Assembly: GCA_016212665.1 (NCBI GenBank)
Contig: JACREZ010000034.1
Location: 1-64,000, forward strand
Length of the DNA: 64,000 nucleotides
Direction of reading: 5' to 3'
From: Ignavibacteriota bacterium
Lineage (GTDB): Bacteria; Bacteroidota; Ignavibacteria; UBA10030; SZUA-254
Below are positions 1 to 9,289 of this stretch, piece by piece. The position numbers and the translations under genes were made by a program. The notes below the pieces were generated by a model. It saw only the letters and a list, made by a program, of their open reading frames with translations, made no database searches and had not been told where the DNA came from. Numbering within the stretch: position 1 is the first letter of the stretch; every line of letters begins with the position of its first letter.

Positions 1-420
<420 letters not shown>

Positions 421-559
421 ATAATTTTTATTGATACACAAGATTCCACCCGTTCCCAAAGAGAACTCATGTTGACAGGCAACTGCATCAACATTTTGGA
501 TTGAATTATTTGATTGTGAAGTTGTCCCGCTTTTCGCGGGCGACTCTTCTAAGATTTTT

Positions 560-675
560 TCTGGCGACTATGCCGCGGGTGAAACACCTCTTCCCATTCC
601 GAACAGAGCAGTTAAGCCCCGCAGGGCCGATGGTACTTTGCTTGTAAGGGCACGGGAGAGTAGGTCGTTGCCAGG
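560..675 (+). rRNA. rrf: 5S ribosomal RNA
   Basis: This ~115-nt gene has the conserved 5S core 'CCCATTCCGAACAGAGCAGTTAAGCCC' (positions 593-619) and 'GGCCGATGGTACT' (625-637). Its ends pair in a terminal helix: CTGGCGAC at 561-568 with GTCGTTGCCAG at 664-674. It lies ~140 nt after the 23S gene and is followed at once by a strong intrinsic terminator. Confidence 0.95.
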
Positions 676-685
676 AATTTAGTTT

Positions 686-722
686 AAACCCCATCTTGTT
701 TTTTTCAGGATGGGGTTTTTTG
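686..722 (+). terminator. rRNA operon terminator
   Basis: A hairpin with stem AACCCCATC/GATGGGGTT is followed by a T run, 12 nt after the 5S gene. It is a typical rho-independent terminator for the rRNA operon. Two related hairpins occur at 832-868 and 9138-9173 with the same flanking wording. Confidence 0.9.
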
Positions 723-831
723 TTGTTGATAAAGATGTAAAGGCAGGTGTACTGGGACTACTGTACATGTAAGGACGCGTAAGTCCCGCCAGGGCGGGAT
801 ACAATCCGGTTGTTACCTTGAATTTAGTTTG

Positions 832-868
832 AAAATCCCATCTCGATTTATTTCAGCATGGGATTTTT
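832..868 (+). terminator. second terminator-like hairpin, diverged copy of the rRNA terminator
   Basis: The hairpin AAAATCCCAT...ATGGGATTTTT is preceded by GAATTTAGTTT, the same 11 bases that separate the 5S gene from its own terminator. Bases upstream (760-825) weakly resemble the 3' part of the 5S gene with an added palindrome (TCCCGCC/GGCGGGA at 783-799). This suggests a decayed duplication of the 5S tail plus terminator. Nothing else was found between 723 and 950. Confidence 0.6.
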
Positions 869-950
869 CAATTACCTTCTACTGCAATTTTGAATTCTAT
901 ACTTTGCTTTACTATTTTGTAAACCGTCAGATAATCATTATTAAAACGTC

Positions 951-3900
951 ATGTTCTATCGGTTAACAGTTCTCCTTTTTTTCTTCTTCACTCTTGCAGC
1001 AACAGTATTGTTTGCCGAACGACTTCCCTTAAGAGTGTACACGACCGCCGATGGATTAGCGCGTGATTTTGTTGTCAAGATGGTTCAGGATTCTCGCGGG
1101 CGTATATGGTTCTGTACTTCGGAGGGACTTTCCCGTTTTGATGGTTATACTTTTTACAATTACACAGGAAGAAATGGTTTTCCCCACCGATTTATTTCCG
1201 ATATGTTAGAAAGCCGTGACGGAAAATACTGGGTTGCAACGGCAGGCGGTTTGTGTGAATTCTTTCCAAAAGGAATTTCCGGGACTGGAGATTCGATTCA
1301 ATTTTTTTCCGTTCATTATCTGAACAAGAACAAACCCGCACTTGGAGTCAATGCGGTTATTGAAGATAACGCAAGAAGAATGTGGTGTGCTACCACAGAC
1401 GGACTTTATCAATATGAACTTCTACGGGGTAATTATGTAGCACAACGGATTGACTTCGGAAATCAAATTCGTTCGGAAAAATCGAACAATGTACTTGCTG
1501 TATTCTTTGATAAGAAGGGAAACCTGTGGGTTGCTACCGAAGATGGATTGTATTGCCGCCAGAGCAACGGACACATCGAACTGTATTCTATGGAAGACGG
1601 GCTTCCTACGAATGGCATCAAAATAATAACACAAGACGACCGAAATAATATTTGGGTCGGAACTCCGGCGGGGGCATGTTATCTGTCGTTCGATAAGAAA
1701 GCGGCCCGGTTTCAGGTGCGGAAAGTATTTACCACGAAAGATGGATTGCAGAATAGCTGGATCAACACGCTCTATTTTTCTAAACGAAATATCTTATTGG
1801 TTGGGACCACGGGCGGGCTCAGTACGATTGAGTACCGGGAAGAGAAACCGATAGTTGTTAAAACATATACTAAAGCAAACGGACTTAGTGATAACGGGGT
1901 CTCGGCAATTACAGAGGACAATGCGGGTAATCTCTGGCTCGGGACGGAAAGTGGCGGCGCGATGAAACTCGCCTTGAATGGATTTACAACATATTATCTT
2001 TCAGACGGGCTTAGTTCTGAACGCATCGGTGCAATCTTTGAAAATCAGTACAAAGAATTATGTGTACTTAGCGGTCTGGCGAGTTATGTCAACAAATTTA
2101 ATGGGATGCAATTCCAGGCAACGAAAATTAATCTGCCGAAAACAATTCAAAACCTTGGATGGGGTTGGTATCAGACACACCTTCAGGATAGAAACGGGGA
2201 ATGGTGGATTCAGACAGCACAGGGTGTAGTTCGATATCCAAAAGTTGAAACGGTAGAACAACTTGCAACTGTAACACCAATCAAAGTGTATACAACGGCA
2301 GATGGTCTGGGAGGGAATGATATATTTCGACTTTACGAGGACAACAAGAGCAACATTTGGATTAGTACTCTTGATAACCTCGCGTGTGTGTTGACGCGAT
2401 GGGAACGAAAGACAGAAACGTTTCATCGGTTTCCCACATACGAGGGTTTCGAATATTCTGCGCCGACAGCGTTTTGCGAAGATAGTTCGGGAAATTTATG
2501 GATTGGTTCATACGGGGGAACATTGGCTCGTGTGAGGAATGATTCGTTTGAATTTTTCCCATCGCATTTCGGCGCGGCCGAAGGGTTGATTCGTGCAATG
2601 TTTCTTGATAGCAAAAATCGTTTGTGGATTGCAAGTTCCCTGGGCGGAGTGAGACGGCTTGATGATGTTACTGCTACCAAGCCTGTGTTTATCAACTATA
2701 CAACCCGCGAAGGTCTAAGTAGTAACGAGGCAAGATGTATTACCGAAGACAGGTGGGGGAGAATTTATATCGGAACAGGTAAGGGTGTAGACCGGCTTAA
2801 TCCCGAAACGGGACAAATAAAACATTACTCCGTTGCAGATGGGCTTGGAAGCAATTCATTAAACATTGCCTTTCGAGACAAGAGCGATGTGTTGTGGTTC
2901 GGAACGCTTCAGGGACTTTCCCGGTTGGAACCGGTTGAAGAGGTCTCGAACAGCGCCCCAACCATTTCAATTGATGGTCTTACTATCGCAGGAGTTCGAC
3001 AAGCCATTTCCGAGTTGGGAGAAAGCGAATTATCCGGATTTGAATTACAATCGGATGAGAATAACATAGCGATTGAATTTTCGAGTATCGGGTTTGGCAT
3101 CGGTGAAATTCTCAAGTATCAGTATAAACTTGATGGCGCTGAAACGGACTGGAGTACTCCAACAACACAACGCGCGGTCAACTTTGCAAGTCTCGCCCCC
3201 GGAGCATATCGCTTTCAGGTACACGCTCTCAATTCCGACGGACTGATGAGCGAGAAACCCGCGTCAATTTCTTTTGTGATTCTTCCTCCGTTCTGGCAGC
3301 GATGGTGGTTTATGATGATTGCGTTGATTGGCGTAGGTTCCGTTTTGTATAGTGTGTATCGAATTCGCGTTCAAAGAATTATCGAGATGGAGAACCTACG
3401 AAGAAGAATTGCTCAGGATTTACATGACGATATTGGCGCTGACCTTACACAGATTGCAATCTTTTCTGAAGTCATTAAAACGCGGATACATGATGCTGAA
3501 ATAGAGTCAATGCTGGAGAAAATCGGAACGATGGCTCGCCGGGTCATCGGAGGAATGAGCGAACTCGTTTGGTACATTGACCCGCGGCATGACACGGTGA
3601 ACGACCTCATCAACAGGATTGAGGAACTTGTCGGAGGTCTTCTTCAGGGAACGGAGATTCGTTTTTCTGTGGATTGTAATTCGACGTTGAAAGAAATCAA
3701 ACTGACTCCGGAAATCAGGAAGGAATTGTTTCTCATCCTGAAAGAAGCATTGCACAACGCTGTAAAGTATTCTCAGTGTTCAACGATCTCATTTGTACTT
3801 TCTCTTTCAGGCAAGCGACTTGTTATCGAACTGAAAGATAACGGCAAAGGAATTAATGAGACACAAAACCGGAAAGGTCACGGACTTGAAAATATGCGCA

Positions 3901-4022
3901 AGCGTACGTCGGTCATCGGAGGAATATTTGTACTTGATTCGCTTCCTGACAAAGGAACGATGATTCGGCTCGATGTGCCGCTTGTCGTGCGTACGCGAGG
4001 AACTACCCGTTCGGGTAGTTGA
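951..4022 (+). CDS. beta-propeller (Reg_prop) sensor histidine kinase, first copy
   Basis: This membrane sensor kinase probably reads a periplasmic ligand and phosphorylates the regulator encoded just downstream. A signal peptide (about residues 1-22) precedes about 13 Reg_prop repeats of the W(F/V/I)GTxxGLxR(F/L) type to about residue 690. A Y_Y_Y-type domain follows, then one membrane segment at about 779-800, an HisKA_3 dimerisation domain with 'AQDLHDDIG' (phospho-acceptor His825), and a HATPase_c domain with KEALHNAVKYS, DNGKGI and GHGLENM. There is no fused receiver domain, unlike Bacteroides hybrid (HTCS) systems. The stop overlaps a possible TTG start of the regulator, so the two are probably co-transcribed. 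The last codons (TTRSGS) are encoded by a palindrome at 4001-4020. The ligand is unknown, and no SusCD or carbohydrate-enzyme genes are near. Confidence 0.93.
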   Translation: MFYRLTVLLFFFFTLAATVLFAERLPLRVYTTADGLARDFVVKMVQDSRGRIWFCTSEGLSRFDGYTFYNYTGRNGFPHRFISDMLESRDGKYWVATAGGLCEFFPKGISGTGDSIQFFSVHYLNKNKPALGVNAVIEDNARRMWCATTDGLYQYELLRGNYVAQRIDFGNQIRSEKSNNVLAVFFDKKGNLWVATEDGLYCRQSNGHIELYSMEDGLPTNGIKIITQDDRNNIWVGTPAGACYLSFDKKAARFQVRKVFTTKDGLQNSWINTLYFSKRNILLVGTTGGLSTIEYREEKPIVVKTYTKANGLSDNGVSAITEDNAGNLWLGTESGGAMKLALNGFTTYYLSDGLSSERIGAIFENQYKELCVLSGLASYVNKFNGMQFQATKINLPKTIQNLGWGWYQTHLQDRNGEWWIQTAQGVVRYPKVETVEQLATVTPIKVYTTADGLGGNDIFRLYEDNKSNIWISTLDNLACVLTRWERKTETFHRFPTYEGFEYSAPTAFCEDSSGNLWIGSYGGTLARVRNDSFEFFPSHFGAAEGLIRAMFLDSKNRLWIASSLGGVRRLDDVTATKPVFINYTTREGLSSNEARCITEDRWGRIYIGTGKGVDRLNPETGQIKHYSVADGLGSNSLNIAFRDKSDVLWFGTLQGLSRLEPVEEVSNSAPTISIDGLTIAGVRQAISELGESELSGFELQSDENNIAIEFSSIGFGIGEILKYQYKLDGAETDWSTPTTQRAVNFASLAPGAYRFQVHALNSDGLMSEKPASISFVILPPFWQRWWFMMIALIGVGSVLYSVYRIRVQRIIEMENLRRRIAQDLHDDIGADLTQIAIFSEVIKTRIHDAEIESMLEKIGTMARRVIGGMSELVWYIDPRHDTVNDLINRIEELVGGLLQGTEIRFSVDCNSTLKEIKLTPEIRKELFLILKEALHNAVKYSQCSTISFVLSLSGKRLVIELKDNGKGINETQNRKGHGLENMRKRTSVIGGIFVLDSLPDKGTMIRLDVPLVVRTRGTTRSGS
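4001..4020. repeat. palindrome at the 3' end of the kinase gene
   Basis: This is a perfect inverted repeat AACTACCC-gttc-GGGTAGTT lying in the last coding bases before the TGA. It resembles two further CTACC/GGTAG palindromes at 4750-4765 and 4800-4820. It may be a member of the GTAG/CTAC-framed palindromic elements seen elsewhere in the window, or a regulator binding site. Confidence 0.75.
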
Positions 4023-4072
4023 ACAGCGATGTGTTTTTCCATACCTTGTATCATGGTAAGAAAGCCGTTAGA

Positions 4073-4705
4073 ATGATTTTTATTTCTTTAGTTGAAGACG
4101 ATACCGGCGTACGCGAAGGATTAGCCGCGCTCGTGGGAGGAACCGAAGGATTTAAATGCGTTGGAAAATATTCGTCGTGTGAGGATGCCCTTGAAGGAAT
4201 TGAGAGCGACACACCGGATGTGATGCTGATGGATATTGGTTTGCCGGGAATGTCGGGAATTGCCGGTGTTCGATTGGTGAAATCAAAATTTCCCGACATC
4301 AAAGTTCTCATGCTAACGGTGTATGAAAACAACGAGCGCGTGTTTGAAGCAATCTGTGCCGGTGCAGACGGATATTTGTTGAAGACAACGCCGCCCGTTC
4401 AATTACTGCAAGCAATTCGGGAAATTCATAGCGGCGGTGCGGCGATGTCTCCCGCAATTTCAAGAAAAGTGTTGGAGATGTTTCAGCGCTCGCACGGAAA
4501 ATCGAGCGACGAATTCGACCTCTCACAACGTGAATTGGAAATTTTACAGCATCTTGTTCAGGGAAACAGTTACAAAGTCATTGCAGAAGCGTTGTTTGTT
4601 TCTGTCAACACAGTTCATTTTCATATCAAAAATATTTACCGAAAACTCCACGTTACTTCAAAATCGGAAGCGGTTGCTGTAGCACTGCGGCATCGCTTTG
4701 TCTGA
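4073..4705 (+). CDS. NarL/LuxR-family response regulator, partner of the upstream kinase
   Basis: This cytoplasmic DNA-binding regulator is the expected phosphate acceptor of the kinase at 951-4022. It has an N-terminal receiver domain with acidic pair Glu8/Asp9-Asp10, phospho-acceptor Asp54 in 'LMDIGLPGMSG', and the conserved Thr and Lys (LMLTVYEN, YLLKTTPP). The C-terminal LuxR helix-turn-helix is ELEILQHLVQGNSYKVIAEAL...NTVHFHIKNIYRKL. The frame stays open upstream to a TTG at 4019, but receiver homology begins at the ATG at 4073, which is used here. It is a paralogue of the regulator at 14405-15037. Targets are not known; the divergent palindromes at 4750-4820 ahead of the next gene are candidate sites. 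Confidence 0.92.
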   Translation: MIFISLVEDDTGVREGLAALVGGTEGFKCVGKYSSCEDALEGIESDTPDVMLMDIGLPGMSGIAGVRLVKSKFPDIKVLMLTVYENNERVFEAICAGADGYLLKTTPPVQLLQAIREIHSGGAAMSPAISRKVLEMFQRSHGKSSDEFDLSQRELEILQHLVQGNSYKVIAEALFVSVNTVHFHIKNIYRKLHVTSKSEAVAVALRHRFV

Positions 4706-4749
4706 GCGATTCGAATCATTCCGTATTGCGTTCCTCCTTTCAATACAAT

Positions 4750-4820
4750 GGTAGGTCAACCTACCGCTTTATATAATCTTTCAATATTTCATTGAGACGA
4801 ACTACCGAAACGGGTAGGTT
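4750..4820. repeat. two CTACC/GGTAG palindromes upstream of the secreted propeller gene
   Basis: GGTAGGTCAACCTACC at 4750-4765 is a perfect palindrome. AACTACC-gaaacg-GGTAGGTT at 4800-4820 is a near-perfect one. The second ends about 20 bp before a TACATTTG -7 box (4841-4848), where the -33 region would be. They could be operator sites for the neighbouring regulator, since NarL-type proteins bind TACYYMT-like inverted heptamers. They could equally be short members of the palindromic repeat families scattered through the window. Confidence 0.5.
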
Positions 4821-4840
4821 TTTCAATGCTTCATTTTGGG

Positions 4841-4848
4841 TACATTTG
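4841..4848 (+). promoter_or_regulatory. candidate -7 promoter box TACATTTG
   Basis: TACATTTG matches the Bacteroidota -7 consensus TAnnTTTG and lies 68 bp before the start at 4916. There is no clear TTTG at -33; that region is occupied by the palindrome at 4800-4820, which would fit a promoter needing an activator. Confidence 0.45.
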
Positions 4849-4915
4849 TATCGTATAATTCAATCATCGAATTTTTTCGATTGCTCTTTTATCAATAATA
4901 CATAGAAAAGGTTTT

Positions 4916-7900
4916 ATGAAAACCACATTTACAAAATCACCACGATTGTTGGTGTTTGCTCTTCCGGTCATCTTATTTTTTTCGTTCGGCTTGATGCAAA
5001 TACTTTTCGACAGCAACACCCCGGAGAATGTTCAGCCGTCATCTCTCCAAAAGAAAGAAGGATACAACGGTAGAGCCGACGTCTTCAAAAAATATTTTGA
5101 GGACTGGTACGCGCCGTACAAGGAATATGAACCGGGATTGCAAAAGCAAGCCGCTCAACAGATTCAGACGATGCCCACCGAAGACCAACGCATCGGTAAA
5201 AAAGGAAAATCTTCCCGGCTGGCGATGTCTCACTCGCCGTGGGTGCAAAAGGGTCCGTGGGGAGTGCGTAACGAGTATATGGACCCGCCTGTGTATTATT
5301 CCGGAAGAATTACAACGATTGATTATCATCCTTCAACAGGATATTATGTGGGAACGGCAGAAGGCGGACTCTGGGCGCAGGCGGCATTTGTCTTTGTCCC
5401 GTTGACAGAAAAACTTCCGTCGCTTTCCATTGGCGCAGTCGCGGTTGACCCGTCGGATGCTGACAGAATTTATCTCGGCACCGGAGAGTATCAGGGATTC
5501 CCGGGAACCGGTGTGTATCGTTCAACAAATGGTGGTGCGAGCTGGGAACCATTAGTGATTGATAATATGGATGATACGCCGAAACGCGTTTCAAAAATTT
5601 TAGTTGCACCGTGGGACAACAATATTGTATTTGTTGCATGTAACGAAGGATTATATCGAACATCGGACAAAGGCGATACATGGAAACAAGTCGGTTATGC
5701 AAGCATCAGCGACGTAGCAACTAATCCAAGTGGAACATTTATGTTAATGGGCACGCCCGGGGACAGAGTATCAAAATCTACCAACTTTGGTCTGAACTGG
5801 AGCATTGTGACTGACTTGCCTGTTTCGGACGTTCCCATTGGAGAGGAGCCCACTTCTCAGCATGTAGCAGTAGGAAGAATTTCTGTAGCAATTTCGAAAA
5901 GTTCACCTTCAACAGCGTATGTCCAAATCGGGGATAAATTCAGAGATTCGGTTATGGGTGTTTACAAAACCACTAACGCAGGCGGCAATTGGACAAACAT
6001 TACACCACCACCATCAGCGCTGACAAACGGAAAAAAGAATTATCTGGCACAACAACGGTATAATAACGTTGTTGCAATTCACCCGACCAATGCAAATATC
6101 GTTTGGTTAGGCGGTGTATGGCTGTTACGATCTTCGAACGGCGGTTCATCGTGGAATCAGGTTGGCGTAACGAACACCGGGCAGTGGATTGTGCATCCGG
6201 ATAATCATGCTTTGTTCTACAAAGACGCTAACACATTTGTTGTCGGTAATGATGGTGGATTCTTCACAACCTCGGATGAAGGCGTTACATGGAATTCCAA
6301 CGTTAATAGGTTGCTGCCGATTACTCAATTTTATAATGTTGCGATAGAAACATTCGGAGGAAAAGTACGATACGGTGGAGCGCAGGATAACGGTATCATC
6401 GGCAGTAATCCTGATTTTCCCGATGATTGGATTTACCGGAAGCAAGGCGACGGAATTGATGTTGCCTTTAATCCTGCATCCGCTTCGATTATCTATCATG
6501 TTCTGAATTATTCTGATCCTTACTGGCGTGTCCGATCGGATAACCAAGGAACGTCGTGGGCTGGAATCAATTATGGAATAGACACGAATCATCGGAAGCA
6601 GGATTTTTGGGGAACGTACATCGTTCCTTCGAAAACTTCCGGGTCGAAAATTTTTACTAATGCCGGGCATTATATTTATATGAGCACAGACCGGGGAAAT
6701 AACTGGACGATGGTGTTAGGGACAAATTCTTATGGCGTTGCAGGTCACTTTGACGTGAATTACGGGGACAATTTTATTTACGTTCCGAACAAAGGCGCCA
6801 AGTTGGATGGCAGCGCTAACGACCGGCTTTCCGGACTTGCGTACGATTCATCGTCGAAAAAATGGTCGCGTTTAGATATTGGTATCGGTTTGCCGAATTC
6901 GACGATTAAAAAAGTGCGCACATCCATTGAAGTATCGGCAACTGCCTACGTTTTGGCGAATTCCCCCTTCAGGCAGGTCTGGAAGACGACGAACAAAGGT
7001 CAGACGTGGACAGATATCAGCAGTAATTTACCGGATTATCTTCCGGTGAACGACATTCTCGAAGACCCGCTTGATACCGACCATCTCATTGTCGGGACGG
7101 ATAAGGGAGCGTTTGCTTCGGATGATGCGGGCGCAAGTTGGTATCGTTGGAATACGGGGATGCCGGAAGCGGTTCGAATCTTAGATATTGATATATCATA
7201 TCATGACGGAAATTTTTATGTCTTTGCCGGAACGTTCGGACGAAGCACGTTCGAGCGGAAACTCTATGCAACAGAACCGGCTGCATTTATCCCACCTAAA
7301 CGGCTTAATTTTGGAACGGTCAGTCGCGGCGGCAGAACATTTGACACGGTACGGGTGACAAATATCGGCGCGGAAATTTTGGAAATCTCCGGCGTACAGA
7401 TTTCCGATCCGGATATCACCATTAGCCCGCTCTCCGCTTCCATCGCGGCTGGAGAATCACGAGTGTTTACGGTCTACTACAATCCCTCAAGAAAAATTTA
7501 CGGAGCGAGGCAGGGAACAATCGAGTTTCTCCATAACGGCGAGGGAGATTCGCGTATCGAAGTTCAAGCGTATGTCGGGAACAGTGAGAAATTCCGTTCG
7601 TTCATACCTGAAAATCTGACAGCGAAGAAAGCGGAGAAGAGAAAAGAAACGGTTTCGAACTGGGAATTCCATTTTGAAAATAATAACCCGACGCGTAATC
7701 CCGCTCATGCGCTTGTCGTCGAGTTCAAAAATGCGGTAAGTGAACTTGTCAGCAGTTCGCCGTTTGGAAAAACATCTGCCAACAAGGCGAAGAGGATTTG
7801 GACATTTTCAGAAGGCGACATTGCATTCGGGAATTTTGCCGTCATCAAAGGAATAAATCTTGGAACAAAAGGACAAGAAGTGAAACGATGGTGGTGGGTT

Positions 7901-8950
7901 GCCAATCTGGTTGATTGGAATGAAGATGAAGAGAGGATGACGGAAGGCGTGCTTGGAGTTATCAACGGCACGAAGTTTCCGGAGTCTCAGGTGATTGGCG
8001 CGGCAATGCCGAACACTGCCAACCTTCGGGAAGAACTTTTTGTTGAATACCCGTTTTCGAAATCCAACCCGCTCATCATCGGTGTGAAGGATAGTTTCCC
8101 GAAAGAAAAGAGAGTGGCGTGGGTTGCATTTGAAAAACCTGCCGACCTCCTTTCATCGCTCTTACCCGGCACACGCGGGGTACAGCACAACGGTTTGCCA
8201 CGCTGGTTCGATTCGCTGGCGAACGGCAGGGAAATGATTGGCGCGTACAAAAAACTGCCGCCACAGATGCAAAGTAACAAACTCTTTGCGGAACTTGTTG
8301 CATTGAAAATAAATATCATTGCAAGCAAGATGGAAAAAACTCCGCTCGGATTCGGCGAACTGAAATTTCAGGAAGGCGGAAGCAGGTTCGACGGAAAGAC
8401 GGTGGGGGAAATTTCCGCAATGGCAGATACGTTTATGACGTACGGGAACGTCGAGAAAATCGGAAGCGCGGCGGAGTTGTATGGCGTCATCCGGAAGATT
8501 GATTCGGCATTTAGCGGCGCGAACGATACGCTTTCGTTCTACCGGAAACTCCGGTTTACCGGCGTGCGTGAAATAGAGGAAGTTCAGTTCCTTGTTCAGG
8601 ACCCGTCCATCGAGCCGGTTGTTCATACGTCCGGTATTGTCTTTACGGAAGTTCCGGACGAGTTTACGCTTTATCAGAATTATCCGAACCCGTTCAACCC
8701 CACTACAAATTTCGGATTTCGAATTTCGGATTTCGGATTGGTGACGTTGACAGTGTACAATTCGCTCGGACAGGAGATTGCCACAGTATTGAATCGTCAA
8801 GCAATAGAAGCGGGTGAATACGAATTCCTGTTTGAGGCGAGTACCCTTCCGAGCGGTGTTTATTTCTATCGCCTCACGGTGGAATCGGAAGATGAAGAAG
8901 GAGTTGCTCAGACATTCACAGACGCTAAGAAAATGTTGCTCCTTCGTTGA
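4916..8950 (+). CDS. large T9SS-secreted BNR/VPS10-type beta-propeller protein
   Basis: This is a predicted cell-surface or released protein. A hydrophobic export signal (about residues 10-30) precedes a long region of BNR/Asp-box repeats (for example YRSTNGGASWEPL, YRTSDKGDTWKQV, WKTTNKGQTWTDI) to about residue 780, forming one or two sortilin-like propellers. An immunoglobulin-like 'choice-of-anchor' domain (RLNFGTVSRGGRTFDTVRV) follows, then about 330 residues with no recognised domain. The C-terminal T9SS sorting domain (about 1255-1344) contains [13 protein letters not shown], ends KKMLLLR, and would direct export by type IX secretion. The first strand after NPTT (NFGFRISDFGL) is encoded by a low-complexity TTCGGATTTCG word also found in two other sorting domains here. 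It lies directly downstream of a kinase/regulator pair. Its enzymatic activity, if any, is unknown. Confidence 0.9.
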   Translation: MKTTFTKSPRLLVFALPVILFFSFGLMQILFDSNTPENVQPSSLQKKEGYNGRADVFKKYFEDWYAPYKEYEPGLQKQAAQQIQTMPTEDQRIGKKGKSSRLAMSHSPWVQKGPWGVRNEYMDPPVYYSGRITTIDYHPSTGYYVGTAEGGLWAQAAFVFVPLTEKLPSLSIGAVAVDPSDADRIYLGTGEYQGFPGTGVYRSTNGGASWEPLVIDNMDDTPKRVSKILVAPWDNNIVFVACNEGLYRTSDKGDTWKQVGYASISDVATNPSGTFMLMGTPGDRVSKSTNFGLNWSIVTDLPVSDVPIGEEPTSQHVAVGRISVAISKSSPSTAYVQIGDKFRDSVMGVYKTTNAGGNWTNITPPPSALTNGKKNYLAQQRYNNVVAIHPTNANIVWLGGVWLLRSSNGGSSWNQVGVTNTGQWIVHPDNHALFYKDANTFVVGNDGGFFTTSDEGVTWNSNVNRLLPITQFYNVAIETFGGKVRYGGAQDNGIIGSNPDFPDDWIYRKQGDGIDVAFNPASASIIYHVLNYSDPYWRVRSDNQGTSWAGINYGIDTNHRKQDFWGTYIVPSKTSGSKIFTNAGHYIYMSTDRGNNWTMVLGTNSYGVAGHFDVNYGDNFIYVPNKGAKLDGSANDRLSGLAYDSSSKKWSRLDIGIGLPNSTIKKVRTSIEVSATAYVLANSPFRQVWKTTNKGQTWTDISSNLPDYLPVNDILEDPLDTDHLIVGTDKGAFASDDAGASWYRWNTGMPEAVRILDIDISYHDGNFYVFAGTFGRSTFERKLYATEPAAFIPPKRLNFGTVSRGGRTFDTVRVTNIGAEILEISGVQISDPDITISPLSASIAAGESRVFTVYYNPSRKIYGARQGTIEFLHNGEGDSRIEVQAYVGNSEKFRSFIPENLTAKKAEKRKETVSNWEFHFENNNPTRNPAHALVVEFKNAVSELVSSSPFGKTSANKAKRIWTFSEGDIAFGNFAVIKGINLGTKGQEVKRWWWVANLVDWNEDEERMTEGVLGVINGTKFPESQVIGAAMPNTANLREELFVEYPFSKSNPLIIGVKDSFPKEKRVAWVAFEKPADLLSSLLPGTRGVQHNGLPRWFDSLANGREMIGAYKKLPPQMQSNKLFAELVALKINIIASKMEKTPLGFGELKFQEGGSRFDGKTVGEISAMADTFMTYGNVEKIGSAAELYGVIRKIDSAFSGANDTLSFYRKLRFTGVREIEEVQFLVQDPSIEPVVHTSGIVFTEVPDEFTLYQNYPNPFNPTTNFGFRISDFGLVTLTVYNSLGQEIATVLNRQAIEAGEYEFLFEASTLPSGVYFYRLTVESEDEEGVAQTFTDAKKMLLLR

Positions 8951-9048
8951 TTTGTGATTCGTGAATGGTGAGTAGTGGGTTCATAACCATTTTTGTTTAA
9001 CCAATCACTACTTCAGCAAACACCAACTAACGATTCACAACAAAAGAG
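8951..9048. other. non-coding spacer of short word-like repeats
   Basis: The region after the stop consists of short repeated words (GTGATTCGTGAATGG, TGAGTAGTGGG, and later complementary ACCAATCACTACT and CGATTCAC), giving a loose imperfect inverted structure. Similar wording recurs at 33103-33235. No gene is visible here. Confidence 0.5.
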
Positions 9049-9089
9049 AAAGCCCGCCGTTTTGAGAATATCAGAACGGCGGGCTTTTT
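9049..9089 (+). terminator. strong intrinsic terminator
   Basis: A long hairpin AAAGCCCGCCGTT...GAACGGCGGGCTTTTT ends in T5, about 100 bp after the stop at 8950. Confidence 0.9.
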
Positions 9090-9137
9090 GTTCTTGTTAC
9101 GATTTATACGAATGGGTCTTTGCTAAAAATTAGTCTG

Positions 9138-9173
9138 AAACCCTATCTTGATTCTTTCAGGATAGGGTTTTTT
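9138..9173 (+). terminator. terminator hairpin related to the rRNA terminator
   Basis: Stem AAACCCTATC/GATAGGGTTT is followed by T6. Both loop and flanks (ATTAGTCTGAAACCC...TTTCAGGATAGGG) closely match the rRNA terminator at 686-722, so this is a dispersed copy rather than an independent hairpin. Confidence 0.75.
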
Positions 9174-9213
9174 GTTGAATTTAGCAGGCTATTAAAAATA
9201 TTTTTGAAACTAC

Positions 9214-9244
9214 TTGACAATTTCTAAAAAAATTATTAGACTTG
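9214..9244 (+). promoter_or_regulatory. candidate promoter of the YCF48 protein gene
   Basis: TTG at 9214-9216, a 20-nt spacer and TAGACTTG at 9237-9244 fit the Bacteroidota -33/-7 pattern with one mismatch. The start codon follows 45 bp later. Confidence 0.4.
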
Positions 9245-9289
9245 GGCAGTTAATTATTAATTAGATACACAAATTATTGGGGTCTTCTT

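Noticed and set aside
8162-8800. 212-codon minus-strand open frame inside the 4916 gene
   Set aside because: It is antisense to the end of a gene with clear domain structure and a T9SS sorting domain; its translation has no signal, motif or start context.
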